A stretch of DNA of 64,000 nt from Methylonatrum kenyense (GTDB taxonomy: Bacteria; Pseudomonadota; Gammaproteobacteria; Nitrococcales; Aquisalimonadaceae). The translations under genes and the position numbers were made by a program. The stretch lies in assembly GCF_023195885.1 (NCBI RefSeq), contig NZ_JALPKO010000001.1, positions 124,001-188,000 of the forward strand, written 5' to 3'. Positions 38,507 through 45,694 of the stretch are shown here, piece after piece. The notes under the pieces were generated by a model. The model was not told where the DNA came from. It did not search any database and was given only the letters and a program-made list of their open reading frames with translations. Within the stretch, counting starts at the first letter, position 1. Each line of letters begins with the position of its first letter.

Positions 38507-39139
38507 TCAGCACCGACCAGATATACGCCGCCAGGGCCGAATACCCTGCCGCCGCAGCAGACGGTGCAGGTCCGCCAGGGTATCCACGTCCCAGGCGTTG
38601 CCAAGTTCCTGCAAGCAACCGCCACCCCGGGACACCCGCTGGCGGGTGCAGCGAAGGACCATGGACGTCCCCCAGGGCATCCTGCGGAAGGCGCGTACCG
38701 GCGGCTGGTCGGCCGCGACCAGCACATAGCCGCCGTCCTCGGCCGGCACCACCAGCAGGTCCTCCTGTGCCAGCGCCCCGGTGGCGGCCGTAGTCATGGT
38801 TTCGGCGGAAACGGCGGGGCAATCGGCGCCAATCACAACTACTCGACCGGGTTGCCGCAGCGCCTGCAACATGCGCTGCCCCAGGTCACCAGGTGGTTGC
38901 CGGCGCAGCGGCACGCCGTGCCGCCGGCAAAGCCCGCGCAGCCAGGGATGATCAGGATGCGGCGTGACCCACAATTCGACCGGAAACCCGGTTGCGAGGG
39001 CATTGCGGAGGGTTGCCTCCAGCAGGCGTCGATACCAGAAGCAGGCCGCGCGCCGGCCAAGCCGCGCGGCGAGGCGGGACTTGACCCGCCCGACCACCGG
39101 GCTGCGGCCGAACACAACGATTCGGCACTGCACGCTCAC
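38507..39139 (-). CDS. DUF2064/TIGR04282 arsenosugar-type glycosyltransferase
   Basis: 210 residues from GTG 39139, which overlaps the stop of the next gene (GTGA). The nucleotide-diphospho-sugar transferase fold has RIVVFGRSPVVGRVKSRLA at the start and VVVIGADCPAVSAE with its Asp in the middle. Proteins of this family sit in arsenosugar synthesis clusters beside TIGR04283 proteins, as here, but the other genes of that pathway are not visible. The product call is by family and pairing. Confidence 0.85.
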   Translation of the reverse strand: MSVQCRIVVFGRSPVVGRVKSRLAARLGRRAACFWYRRLLEATLRNALATGFPVELWVTPHPDHPWLRGLCRRHGVPLRRQPPGDLGQRMLQALRQPGRVVVIGADCPAVSAETMTTAATGALAQEDLLVVPAEDGGYVLVAADQPPVRAFRRMPWGTSMVLRCTRQRVSRGGGCLQELGNAWDVDTLADLHRLLRRQGIRPWRRISGRC

Positions 39140-39822
39140 CTTGGCCCTTGCCGGTACAGGCGCGCCAGTTCCTGCGGATTGTCACCCCGCCAGAACCGAT
39201 AGCGCAGTTGCCACATCTGAAGCACCGTCGGCAGCACACCGAATCGTTCCCAACGCCGGGCCGAGGTGCGCACCCGAACGGCAGAACAGTAAGGGCGGCC
39301 CTGGCGCCGCAGCGCACCGCTCAGGGCCACATCCTCCATTAACGGAATCAGCGGGAAACCGCCGACAGCTTCGAAGGCATCGCGCCGCACGAACAGTGCC
39401 TGGTCACCGGTCGCAATCCCGGTCAGGCGACTGCGCTGGTTCATGCACCACTCGATGATTCGAAACGCCGCGCCCGGCGCATCCAGACGAACATCGAAAC
39501 GTCCCCAGGTCGCTCCGCCGGCCATGGCACGGACCACGGAATCTGCCGCGTTCACCGGCACCAGCGTGTCGGCATGCAGAAACCAGAATGCCTCACCCGA
39601 GGCCAGCGCCGCGCCTGCGTTCATCTGCGCGGCGCGGCCCCGCTCGGCTGTCAGCACACGATCCACCAAGGAGAAGGCCAGCCCGGTGGAACCATCAGTG
39701 CTGCCACCATCGACAAGGATCACCTCATGTCCGGCCTCACGCATTCCCTGCAGCGGTGCAAGTACCAACGGCAAGGCCTCCGCTTCGTTCAGACAGGGTA
39801 TTATCACCGACAATCCTGGCAT
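39136..39822 (-). CDS. TIGR04283 family glycosyltransferase (GT2)
   Basis: 228 residues from ATG 39822 ([18 protein letters not shown]); a GTG at 39834 is possible. GT-A fold with [13 protein letters not shown] and LHADTLVP (DxD-like). Paired and overlapping with the DUF2064 gene, the pair described in arsenosugar biosynthesis. Whether arsenic is involved here is unknown because no arsenite methyltransferase or arsS-like gene is in the window. Confidence 0.87.
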   Translation of the reverse strand: MPGLSVIIPCLNEAEALPLVLAPLQGMREAGHEVILVDGGSTDGSTGLAFSLVDRVLTAERGRAAQMNAGAALASGEAFWFLHADTLVPVNAADSVVRAMAGGATWGRFDVRLDAPGAAFRIIEWCMNQRSRLTGIATGDQALFVRRDAFEAVGGFPLIPLMEDVALSGALRRQGRPYCSAVRVRTSARRWERFGVLPTVLQMWQLRYRFWRGDNPQELARLYRQGPR

Positions 39823-39920
39823 GTATTCGGCCACATCCTCATTGTCGCTGCCGACAGCGGCAGCGGATCTTGGTCAAGCCCAAGTTTGGTGATACGCTTC
39901 GCGCGCTGGCAAGTCTGCAC

Positions 39921-39996
<76 letters not shown>

Positions 39997-40000
39997 CTTT

Positions 40001-40040
40001 AGAAAGTAAGTTATTGTTTTTGAACAGTTTTTTACTTTCT
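40001..40040. repeat. Inverted repeat just inside attL
   Basis: AGAAAGTAA and TTACTTTCT face each other across 22 AT-rich bases. It may terminate the tRNA transcript. The word ACTTTCTGA at its right edge (40034-40042) recurs at 45325-45333 and 47071-47079, so it may also be an integrase arm site. The remaining bases of the 39997-40347 gap show no gene. Confidence 0.5.
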
Positions 40041-40347
40041 GAACCTCTATACCCCACAACTGAACCATCAACCCCTAAATGGTGGGGAATCAAGGACGCC
40101 GGTCACCTGACCGCCGCCTGAACCCTCAAACCAGCCAAATCTCAGAAACGCCCTCCAATCGTTCATAACCGCCACATCAGTGGTAGTGCATAGGCTGGAC
40201 TATGATCGTCCAGCAGACAGCCTCACAGTCAGCCACCCCCCAGCACCCCCCAGCGGCCAGCGGAAGGCGCGTGACACAACCTCTCCAAAATACAGAAACA
40301 AAATCCTGCTAGGCTTGTGTCAAACCTGTGTCTCGGAGTCAACGAAC

Positions 40348-40884
40348 ATGAAGAATACGATTCTTTCCTTAATCGCACTATTTCTCGTCGGATGCGCCAC
40401 CCCCGGTTCAAACGGAATTGAAACCACAGGAGAAGGCGACGATTTCGAGGATGAAATTCGTATTTCTTCTTACCAATTCTCAAGAAATTACTTAGGTATT
40501 GTTTATGCTGAAAATGCTCATCCGTTTTTTCGAGCATATGTGACGAAAGACGACAGAAACATTAGGGACTTACAATTATATGTGAGAACTAACAACTACG
40601 ATTGGATGTATTGGGACGAAGTTCGCTACCGGAAAAATGGCGAATTACACAGAATCAACATGTCCAATGTTTCTAGGGATGTCGATTGTAGCAGTTACAT
40701 CTGCCAAAATGCAGAGGACATTGTCGGAAGCATTCCTTTAGAACTACTGGAATATATTGCTCAAAAAGAAGGGGATTATGAAATCCGAATCACTTCCAGC
40801 CGAAGCAGTGGGCATATTGATGCCACTATTCCAACAGATGAAGCACGAGACTTTCTAGCTGCGTTAAACGATGTGCGAAACTGA
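40348..40884 (+). CDS. Island-encoded lipoprotein of unknown function
   Basis: 178 residues from ATG 40348; signal peptide MKNTILSLIALFLVGC with a lipobox LVGC. The mature part is a small domain rich in Tyr and Asp with two further cysteines (DCSSYIC), with no match I can name. Low-GC codon use unlike chromosomal genes. Its place as the first gene inside attL is typical of satellite cargo, so exclusion or defence against phages is conceivable; that is inference only. Confidence 0.75.
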   Translation: MKNTILSLIALFLVGCATPGSNGIETTGEGDDFEDEIRISSYQFSRNYLGIVYAENAHPFFRAYVTKDDRNIRDLQLYVRTNNYDWMYWDEVRYRKNGELHRINMSNVSRDVDCSSYICQNAEDIVGSIPLELLEYIAQKEGDYEIRITSSRSSGHIDATIPTDEARDFLAALNDVRN

Positions 40885-40979
40885 CGTTTCCCACTTCATG
40901 CTAGTCAGCACCCCTAGGGAGAACTCGCTAACTTACGACCTGTCGAAATACCTAACAATTGCCAGACACAGGAGGGATT

Positions 40980-41153
40980 ATGATGGATTCTGAAACAGCC
41001 GCCTTGATGATCGCGGCGGTGAAGCGGGGAGAGCTGGGAGAGGAAATCCCACGCTACAAAATCTGCAAAAATGCCCCACCAAACCTATTCCGAGAGATCA
41101 GAAAACGCACCACCCTGAAACGCTCTGCTACGAAACAATCTGAAACATTCTGA
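40980..41153 (+). CDS. Small protein of unknown function (57 aa)
   Basis: Starts MMDSETAALMIAAVKRGELG after a strong GGAGGG site (40971-40976). The sequence is basic toward the C terminus (REIRKRTTLKRSATKQ), so nucleic acid binding is possible. No family recognised. It precedes the replication-gene leader. Confidence 0.6.
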   Translation: MMDSETAALMIAAVKRGELGEEIPRYKICKNAPPNLFREIRKRTTLKRSATKQSETF

Positions 41154-41458
41154 ATAGGGGGGTCGCAAATTTTACAAACGAAAAACTATAATTAAATCAA
41201 TGGCTTATTAAATAATCACTTAACAACTTGGGCCTAAGGCCCTATAGATGGCGGATGCCGAAGCCTCGAATCGAAGCCCCCAAGGTTAAGAATAATATTA
41301 AATATTCATTGAGTTAATTAAGTAGAACTTCGGTATACTATTGAGGTCTACTCCATAGCGTGACGCTAACCCATACCCTTTATCTGCCCGGTTTAGTCAT
41401 GCGCTGAGCCGGGTTTTATTTTGGGTGTGGTAATTATAACAAGGGGATTGGGTAATGG
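41154..41458 (+). promoter_or_regulatory. AT-rich leader/possible origin ahead of the replication gene
   Basis: No gene. It contains a perfect palindrome GGGCCTAAGGCCC (41230-41242), a direct repeat of CGAAGCC nearby, a strong -10 TATACT at 41334 (with TTGAGT 19 bases before it, a long spacer), a small hairpin TAGCG-TGA-CGCTA (41356-41368) and a terminator (41387-41422) before the start at 41459. This arrangement suggests attenuation control of the replication gene, and the palindrome and repeats could be part of an origin. Confidence 0.45.
41387..41422 (+). terminator. Terminator/attenuator upstream of the replication gene
   Basis: CCCGGTTTA pairs with TGAGCCGGG (two G-U pairs) and is followed by TTTTATTTT. 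It lies between the likely promoter and the start codon of the downstream gene. Confidence 0.7.
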
Positions 41459-42637
41459 ATGTATTACAGCGACATTGATGAACTATTAACGAATCAGTTA
41501 ACGGGTTATAGTCAACGACGACACGAATCTAGGCGGCTAGTCCAACAGGTTTTTTCCTGTCCCACTCGGCACTGGGTCAATCCACATTGTCTTGCCCTGA
41601 GCGACAAGTATCTCCGAACTCTCGGACACAATCCACAATCGGCCCGCCGTGTACTATCAGACCTTGGGCTGATACAGTTTAAGCGGACGAAACGTGATTG
41701 TGCAGATTTCGCCATCCCCTCCGACCAGTTCCACGAATTGAGCGCCAATCTACTGGTGGAAAATCTACCTATTCTTGATCGTGATGGTAACGCAGCCAAA
41801 ATCCCCAAGACCAAACGCCACGGATCACTAAAGGTCTGTCAAAAGCCACAAATAAATATCCGCAATCTGCAACGGTGGCTAACCCACAACCGAAACGAAT
41901 ACAGTTTTTTAGCCGCTGCATCATTTTACCGCTTCGCCACCAGCAGCACAGCACCCGGAATAATTCCATTAAACTACAATCTCAGTGGTAAAACAAACAG
42001 GCTGTATGGACTCGGTGCCAACCCGCAGAACACGCAGCGTTGCCTACGGTCGGCTCTGTTCGACGGCTACCATTCAATCGACATCAGTAATTGTCACTTT
42101 TCTTTGCTTGCGAATCATGATGTTGGTGGCTCAATCACTAATTACGCAGCCGACCCCGCCAGTATCCGCCAGCAGATTGCCGCCGATGTAGGAACCACAC
42201 CAGAAGCAGTGAAGAAGTGCCTGCTGGCGCTGATCTACGGCGCTGAATTGAACCTCTCCCCTCGCCAAGCACTAGGCCGTTCGCTCACGTGGCGAGACAC
42301 GGCAAAGGCACCAAAGCGCTTTAAGACCCTAACGGAAGCGGAACGCGAGCTGGTCGAACGGTTTTGGAATCACCCTCTTGTCGTATCGCTTCGCTCCGAC
42401 TTGGAACAGGCAAAGTGCGTGTTCGGAGCCAGGGATTTTAAGGAACTCAGCACAATTTTAATGCAAATTGAACAACGGATTATGCGAGTTGTGTTGGAGG
42501 ATATTTATATCCTCCTTCCTCTCCATGACGGTGTGATTGTGGAAAACGAACTAGACCCGGAGCCGTTAGAACACAAGGTCAGCAAGGTCACGGGGTATGA
42601 AATCAAATTGAAATCAGAACGGGTGGAATATAACTAA
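41459..42637 (+). CDS. Putative replication protein with family-A-polymerase-like palm motifs
   Basis: 392 residues. Three motifs fall in the order and spacing of a family A polymerase palm: DISNCHFSLL (Asp208; motif A), AVKKCLLALIYGAELN (Lys252/253 to Tyr260-Gly261; motif B, K...YG) and LLPLHDGVIVEN (His356-Asp357; motif C, HDG instead of HDE). There is no exonuclease domain and the fingers region is small. The N-terminal about 100 residues look like a helix-turn-helix-type DNA-binding domain. Place after a leader with terminator and palindrome suggests a replication initiator or primase-polymerase. A clear family name cannot be given. Confidence 0.6.
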   Translation: MYYSDIDELLTNQLTGYSQRRHESRRLVQQVFSCPTRHWVNPHCLALSDKYLRTLGHNPQSARRVLSDLGLIQFKRTKRDCADFAIPSDQFHELSANLLVENLPILDRDGNAAKIPKTKRHGSLKVCQKPQINIRNLQRWLTHNRNEYSFLAAASFYRFATSSTAPGIIPLNYNLSGKTNRLYGLGANPQNTQRCLRSALFDGYHSIDISNCHFSLLANHDVGGSITNYAADPASIRQQIAADVGTTPEAVKKCLLALIYGAELNLSPRQALGRSLTWRDTAKAPKRFKTLTEAERELVERFWNHPLVVSLRSDLEQAKCVFGARDFKELSTILMQIEQRIMRVVLEDIYILLPLHDGVIVENELDPEPLEHKVSKVTGYEIKLKSERVEYN

Positions 42638-42657
42638 AAACAATAAAGGAGAAAATT

Positions 42658-43203
42658 ATGGGGAGTTTTTATAATAACAATAAGGTGGGCAAACAAGCCG
42701 AGAAAGCAGTCAGGGTTTGGCTTGAGGGTAAAGGCTGGAAAGTTATTGACGCCAGCAACCACCGATTTTTTCAACAATCCGGTGTTGATTTCGTGGCGGA
42801 AAGGAAAAGTACCACTTATCTCTTAGAGGTTAAGTCAGACCCTCACCCGCCGAAATGCGTTTTTTTGGAATACATCTCAAACGACGAAAAAGGCTCCCCC
42901 GGTTGGCTTGAAACCACCAGTGCCGACCGTATTTTCTACTACTTCCGAAACTACAACCGCGCCGTGATTTTCGACCCGACCAACGCCCGCGACATTATCA
43001 CCCAATGGGAGTACCCCGCAGCCTGTGCCGAAACGACGATTAACGGAAAGGTGATTTACCGAAGCTGGGGTTACATCGTCCCCGTTGACGACTTGGAAAT
43101 ACTGCAAGAATTGCAACTTCCCATCCCGAAAAATTGTCAAAAAAAAAGCACGTTACATAAAAAAGGAGACCTTTTTGAAACGTTATTTCATTCTATCAAA
43201 TGA
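42658..43203 (+). CDS. PD-(D/E)XK-type nuclease-like protein
   Basis: 181 residues. KVGKQAEKAVRVWLEGKG (Glu15), SGVDFVAE (Asp44) and YLLEVKSD (Glu57, Lys59) form the restriction-endonuclease-fold signature. Possible roles are resolvase, replication nuclease or defence nuclease. AAGGAG ribosome site upstream. The 3' end overlaps the next gene, so it belongs to the replication operon. Confidence 0.7.
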   Translation: MGSFYNNNKVGKQAEKAVRVWLEGKGWKVIDASNHRFFQQSGVDFVAERKSTTYLLEVKSDPHPPKCVFLEYISNDEKGSPGWLETTSADRIFYYFRNYNRAVIFDPTNARDIITQWEYPAACAETTINGKVIYRSWGYIVPVDDLEILQELQLPIPKNCQKKSTLHKKGDLFETLFHSIK

Positions 43204-43528
43204 CCTTGCTGACCGTTGGGAAATTGACCCTCACCACCTACAGTTTGCCGTCCGGTCCGACATTATCACCCCGTTCCATACCGATGATGGGACAGCGTTT
43301 GATTGGCTTGAAGTCGTGGCGCATGAACTGCGGGCCGATCTGCCCCACATTCCCGAACGCCTCCGCACAATCCACACCGCAAACTGGCTCGGTATGTACG
43401 GTCATTGGGTGGATCAGTACACCAGCGAGACCTTGGAACGCATCGTGTGGCAGTGCGGCACCAGCCCCAAACTTTTTGAAGTTTTGGATTTGTACAGAGA
43501 GGCAACAACAGGAGAAACCAATGGATGA
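43175..43528 (+). CDS. Unknown island protein (117 aa), TTG start
   Basis: TTG at 43175 chosen because GGAG lies six bases upstream (43165-43168) and the N terminus becomes MKRYFILSNDLADRW. It overlaps the nuclease gene by 29 bases. Soluble, Trp- and His-rich (ANWLGMYGHWVDQY). No family recognised. Its place between replication and packaging-type genes suggests a satellite-specific role. Confidence 0.6.
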   Translation: MKRYFILSNDLADRWEIDPHHLQFAVRSDIITPFHTDDGTAFDWLEVVAHELRADLPHIPERLRTIHTANWLGMYGHWVDQYTSETLERIVWQCGTSPKLFEVLDLYREATTGETNG

Positions 43529-43754
43529 AGTAAAGGCGCGAGAGGCGCTAGAGAAGGAACTGGCCGAACGCGAGGCGGAACTGGCCGATGCACTGAGAGA
43601 GAAATACCGCACGGAACAAGTTGATCGCCTCCAGGCCAAGCAAGCCAAAGGCCCGGACCTGACCAAGCTCCGCCGAAACCGAATGACGAACGACGAAAAA
43701 AGTTATGTAATTCAAGAGTTTGGAATTGATGTGTACAACAAATTGCCACTGTGA
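43521..43754 (+). CDS. Small coiled-coil protein with scaffold-like C-terminal motif (77 aa)
   Basis: ATG 43521 follows AGGAG and overlaps the previous stop. Residues 1-42 form a charged heptad helix; residues 55-77 (MTNDEKSYVIQEFGIDVYN) share 11 of 23 positions with the C-terminal motif of the next gene. That motif type ends some phage scaffolding-like proteins. It may be a truncated duplicate or a partner subunit. Confidence 0.6.
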   Translation: MDEVKAREALEKELAEREAELADALREKYRTEQVDRLQAKQAKGPDLTKLRRNRMTNDEKSYVIQEFGIDVYNKLPL

Positions 43755-43769
43755 AGGAGATCATAATTT

Positions 43770-44372
43770 ATGACTGAAGAAACCACCGAACCAAGTATTG
43801 AAGAACTTCAGGCCGCGCTGGCCGAACGTGATGCAGAGATTGCAGACGCACGTGACCACATCGCCAAACTTAATCAGGAGTCTGCCACCCGTCGGCTGGC
43901 GCTCAAGGAGCGGGAACGCGAACTGGCCGACACTCAGGCAGCAGCGAGTGAATACGAAAAACGCCTTTCCGGCACCGAAGAAACCCTCAGCGAACTACAG
44001 GCCCGCCTTCAACTCGCTGAGACTGAACGAGCGGTTGATCGCGCTATCGCAGACCACGGTGCAATCCCCGAACTAGTGCGTCCGATGCTCACGGGTGCCG
44101 CCGAATATCGGGACGGCGCTGTGATGGTCGGTGACAAGCCAGTATCCGACTACGTGGCATCGCTTCGTGAACAGGAAAGATTCGAAGGGGTGTTTCGTGG
44201 CCGTGGTCAGACCGGAGGCGGTACGCGGTCCAGTAACGCTGCCAAGGGCACAGCGCCCGTACCCAAAAAGCCACGAAGCGAGATGAGCGACGCGGAAAAA
44301 CGGGATTTCATCCTCACCCACGGGATCGAAACCTACAACTCGCTACCGCTTGGATCATTGAACGGTGCCTAA
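43770..44372 (+). CDS. Coiled-coil protein, phage scaffolding-like
   Basis: 200 residues: N-terminal coiled coil (about 8-95), a middle segment DHGAIPELVRPMLTGAAEY ... KPVSDYVASLREQERFEGVF with the flavour of phage scaffold and head-assembly proteins, a Gly/Ser/Lys linker, and the motif MSDAEKRDFILTHGIETYN near the C terminus. No capsid gene follows, so it could act on a helper phage capsid. The function is inferred from pattern only. Confidence 0.6.
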   Translation: MTEETTEPSIEELQAALAERDAEIADARDHIAKLNQESATRRLALKERERELADTQAAASEYEKRLSGTEETLSELQARLQLAETERAVDRAIADHGAIPELVRPMLTGAAEYRDGAVMVGDKPVSDYVASLREQERFEGVFRGRGQTGGGTRSSNAAKGTAPVPKKPRSEMSDAEKRDFILTHGIETYNSLPLGSLNGA

Positions 44373-44853
44373 TCCAGTCGGGAAGCCGTACAAACTGACT
44401 CCCGAAAAGCAGGCCAAGATTCTCGACCTGTTAGAACAGACTGGAAATCTCTCAGCATCCGCTGCCGCTTGTGGTGTCACTGGCCGCGCCGTCTACGCGC
44501 TGATGGCACGCGAACCCGATTTCCGTAAGCAGGTGGACGATGCACGGGAAAAAGCGTGCCTAAAAATAGAACAGGAGATGATTAGGCGGGGGCTGACCGG
44601 CATTGAAAAAGGAATTTATTATCAGGGTGAGCGGGTAGCTACTGAACGCGAATACTCGGACAAGCTGTTGTTAGCACTAGCAAAAAGCAACATGCCCCAC
44701 CGCTATGCGGAACGGTCTGTCGCTTACGTGCAAAACAACTTCAGCGTAGACGACACCAGCCAGAGGGCCAAGGAACGATTAGCGCATCTGCTGGGAATCG
44801 AGGGTGGTGATTACATCGAAGGAGAGATCATCCGCGCCGACGATGAAAATTGA
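44365..44853 (+). CDS. Terminase small subunit-like protein
   Basis: 162 residues from GTG 44365, overlapping the previous stop. N-terminal helix-turn-helix (EQTGNLSASAAACGVTGRAV), then EREYSDKLLLALAKSNMPHRY, a pattern common in small terminase or packaging-recognition proteins, and a charged tail. Small terminase subunits recognise pac DNA. No large subunit is present, so a helper phage would have to supply it. Confidence 0.65.
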   Translation: MPNPVGKPYKLTPEKQAKILDLLEQTGNLSASAAACGVTGRAVYALMAREPDFRKQVDDAREKACLKIEQEMIRRGLTGIEKGIYYQGERVATEREYSDKLLLALAKSNMPHRYAERSVAYVQNNFSVDDTSQRAKERLAHLLGIEGGDYIEGEIIRADDEN

Positions 44854-45325
44854 CATAGACCAACTGTACCGGGACCACTTCAGTTACATCGTAAATGTCT
44901 GCCGAAGGTACGTTGGAGAAGATGCAGAAGACGTAGCGCAGGACACATTCGTTAAGGCGTGGCGATTCAAGGACGGATTCCGTGGCGACGCGGCCCCAAG
45001 AACTTGGCTGCACAAGATTGCCGTCACAACTTGCCTCAACCACATCAAAACGAAAAGCAGACGCCTTCCTCTAGCCGACCGCGACGATGAACCAGAAACA
45101 CCCCACCTAGACACACCAGATGGAATCATCGAACAGGAACAGACCCTCTCCCGCATCAGCGACACAGTAGATGGAATGTCCGTAGAACTGGGCCTGACCC
45201 TGCTGCTCAACGCCTTGGATGGCCTGAAATACGAAGAAATCGCAGAACAGACCAACGTCCCATTGGGAACCGTCCGCAGCCGCCTACACCGCGCCCGCCT
45301 GATGATTCAAGAAGAAGATTCCTAA
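44843..45325 (+). CDS. ECF-type RNA polymerase sigma factor
   Basis: 160 residues from ATG 44843, overlapping the previous gene. Region 2 has YIVNVCRRYVGEDAEDVAQDTFVKAWRF and TWLHKIAVTTCLNHIK; region 4 has LDGLKYEEIAEQTNVPLGTVRSRLHRAR. No anti-sigma gene is adjacent. A sigma factor at the end of a satellite operon is unusual; it could switch on element genes or helper phage genes. Confidence 0.85.
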   Translation: MKIDIDQLYRDHFSYIVNVCRRYVGEDAEDVAQDTFVKAWRFKDGFRGDAAPRTWLHKIAVTTCLNHIKTKSRRLPLADRDDEPETPHLDTPDGIIEQEQTLSRISDTVDGMSVELGLTLLLNALDGLKYEEIAEQTNVPLGTVRSRLHRARLMIQEEDS

Positions 45326-45333
45326 CTTTCTGA

Positions 45334-45492
45334 TTATAGAGACTTTTCCCACTTCTCCAAGTCAGCCACAGACCACCGTTTCAGTCCCAATATCTCCCTC
45401 GGCGGTGGCATTTTCCCTTCATTGACCCGCCGCCATAGCGTGGTCCGGCTGATGGAATAACGTTGTTGAACCTCCCGATTTGAAATGTACAT
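45334..45492 (-). CDS. AlpA/excisionase-like HTH protein (52 aa)
   Basis: Small gene with a strong GGGAGGAAAT ribosome site before ATG 45492. The product reads MYISNREVQQRYSISRTTLW ... GKMPPPREILG ... VADLEKWEKSL, the winged-helix layout of AlpA/MerR-type excisionases. It lies downstream of the integrase on the same strand. In satellites and cryptic prophages AlpA proteins activate the integrase or excision. It is too short to be caught by usual length cut-offs. Confidence 0.8.
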   Translation of the reverse strand: MYISNREVQQRYSISRTTLWRRVNEGKMPPPREILGLKRWSVADLEKWEKSL

Positions 45493-45694
45493 AATTTCCT
45501 CCCATAGGCATTACTCCGTAGTTAATTGGAAGGAAGAAATTAGCCGAAATAACATGTAATTGCAAGAAAAACGGCTTATTTTTTAATAGTGCTTTTTAGC
45601 GTTAATTTTATTTAATTAACCCCAACCCTGTAGGGCACTACCGTGTTAGGTACGTTCGTACAAAATCACCTCAGAAACGTACATAAATCCCCGG
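45493..45694 (-). promoter_or_regulatory. AT-rich control region between integrase and alpA-like gene
   Basis: 202 bases, very A/T-rich, with the palindrome GTACGTTCGTAC (45650-45661) and related GTAC words at 45677-45682 and at the alpA-like start. The symmetric site could bind the AlpA-like protein. No gene is seen. Confidence 0.4.

Noticed and set aside
36923-39202. A 759-codon open frame on the plus strand across glgC and the DUF2064 gene
   Set aside because: It is antisense to well-supported minus-strand genes, spans a repeat element, and has His/Arg/Gln-rich composition typical of opposite-strand frames in GC-rich DNA.
38507-39822. A full arsenosugar synthesis cluster
   Set aside because: Only the two glycosyltransferase-type genes are present; no arsenite methyltransferase or radical SAM partner is in the window.
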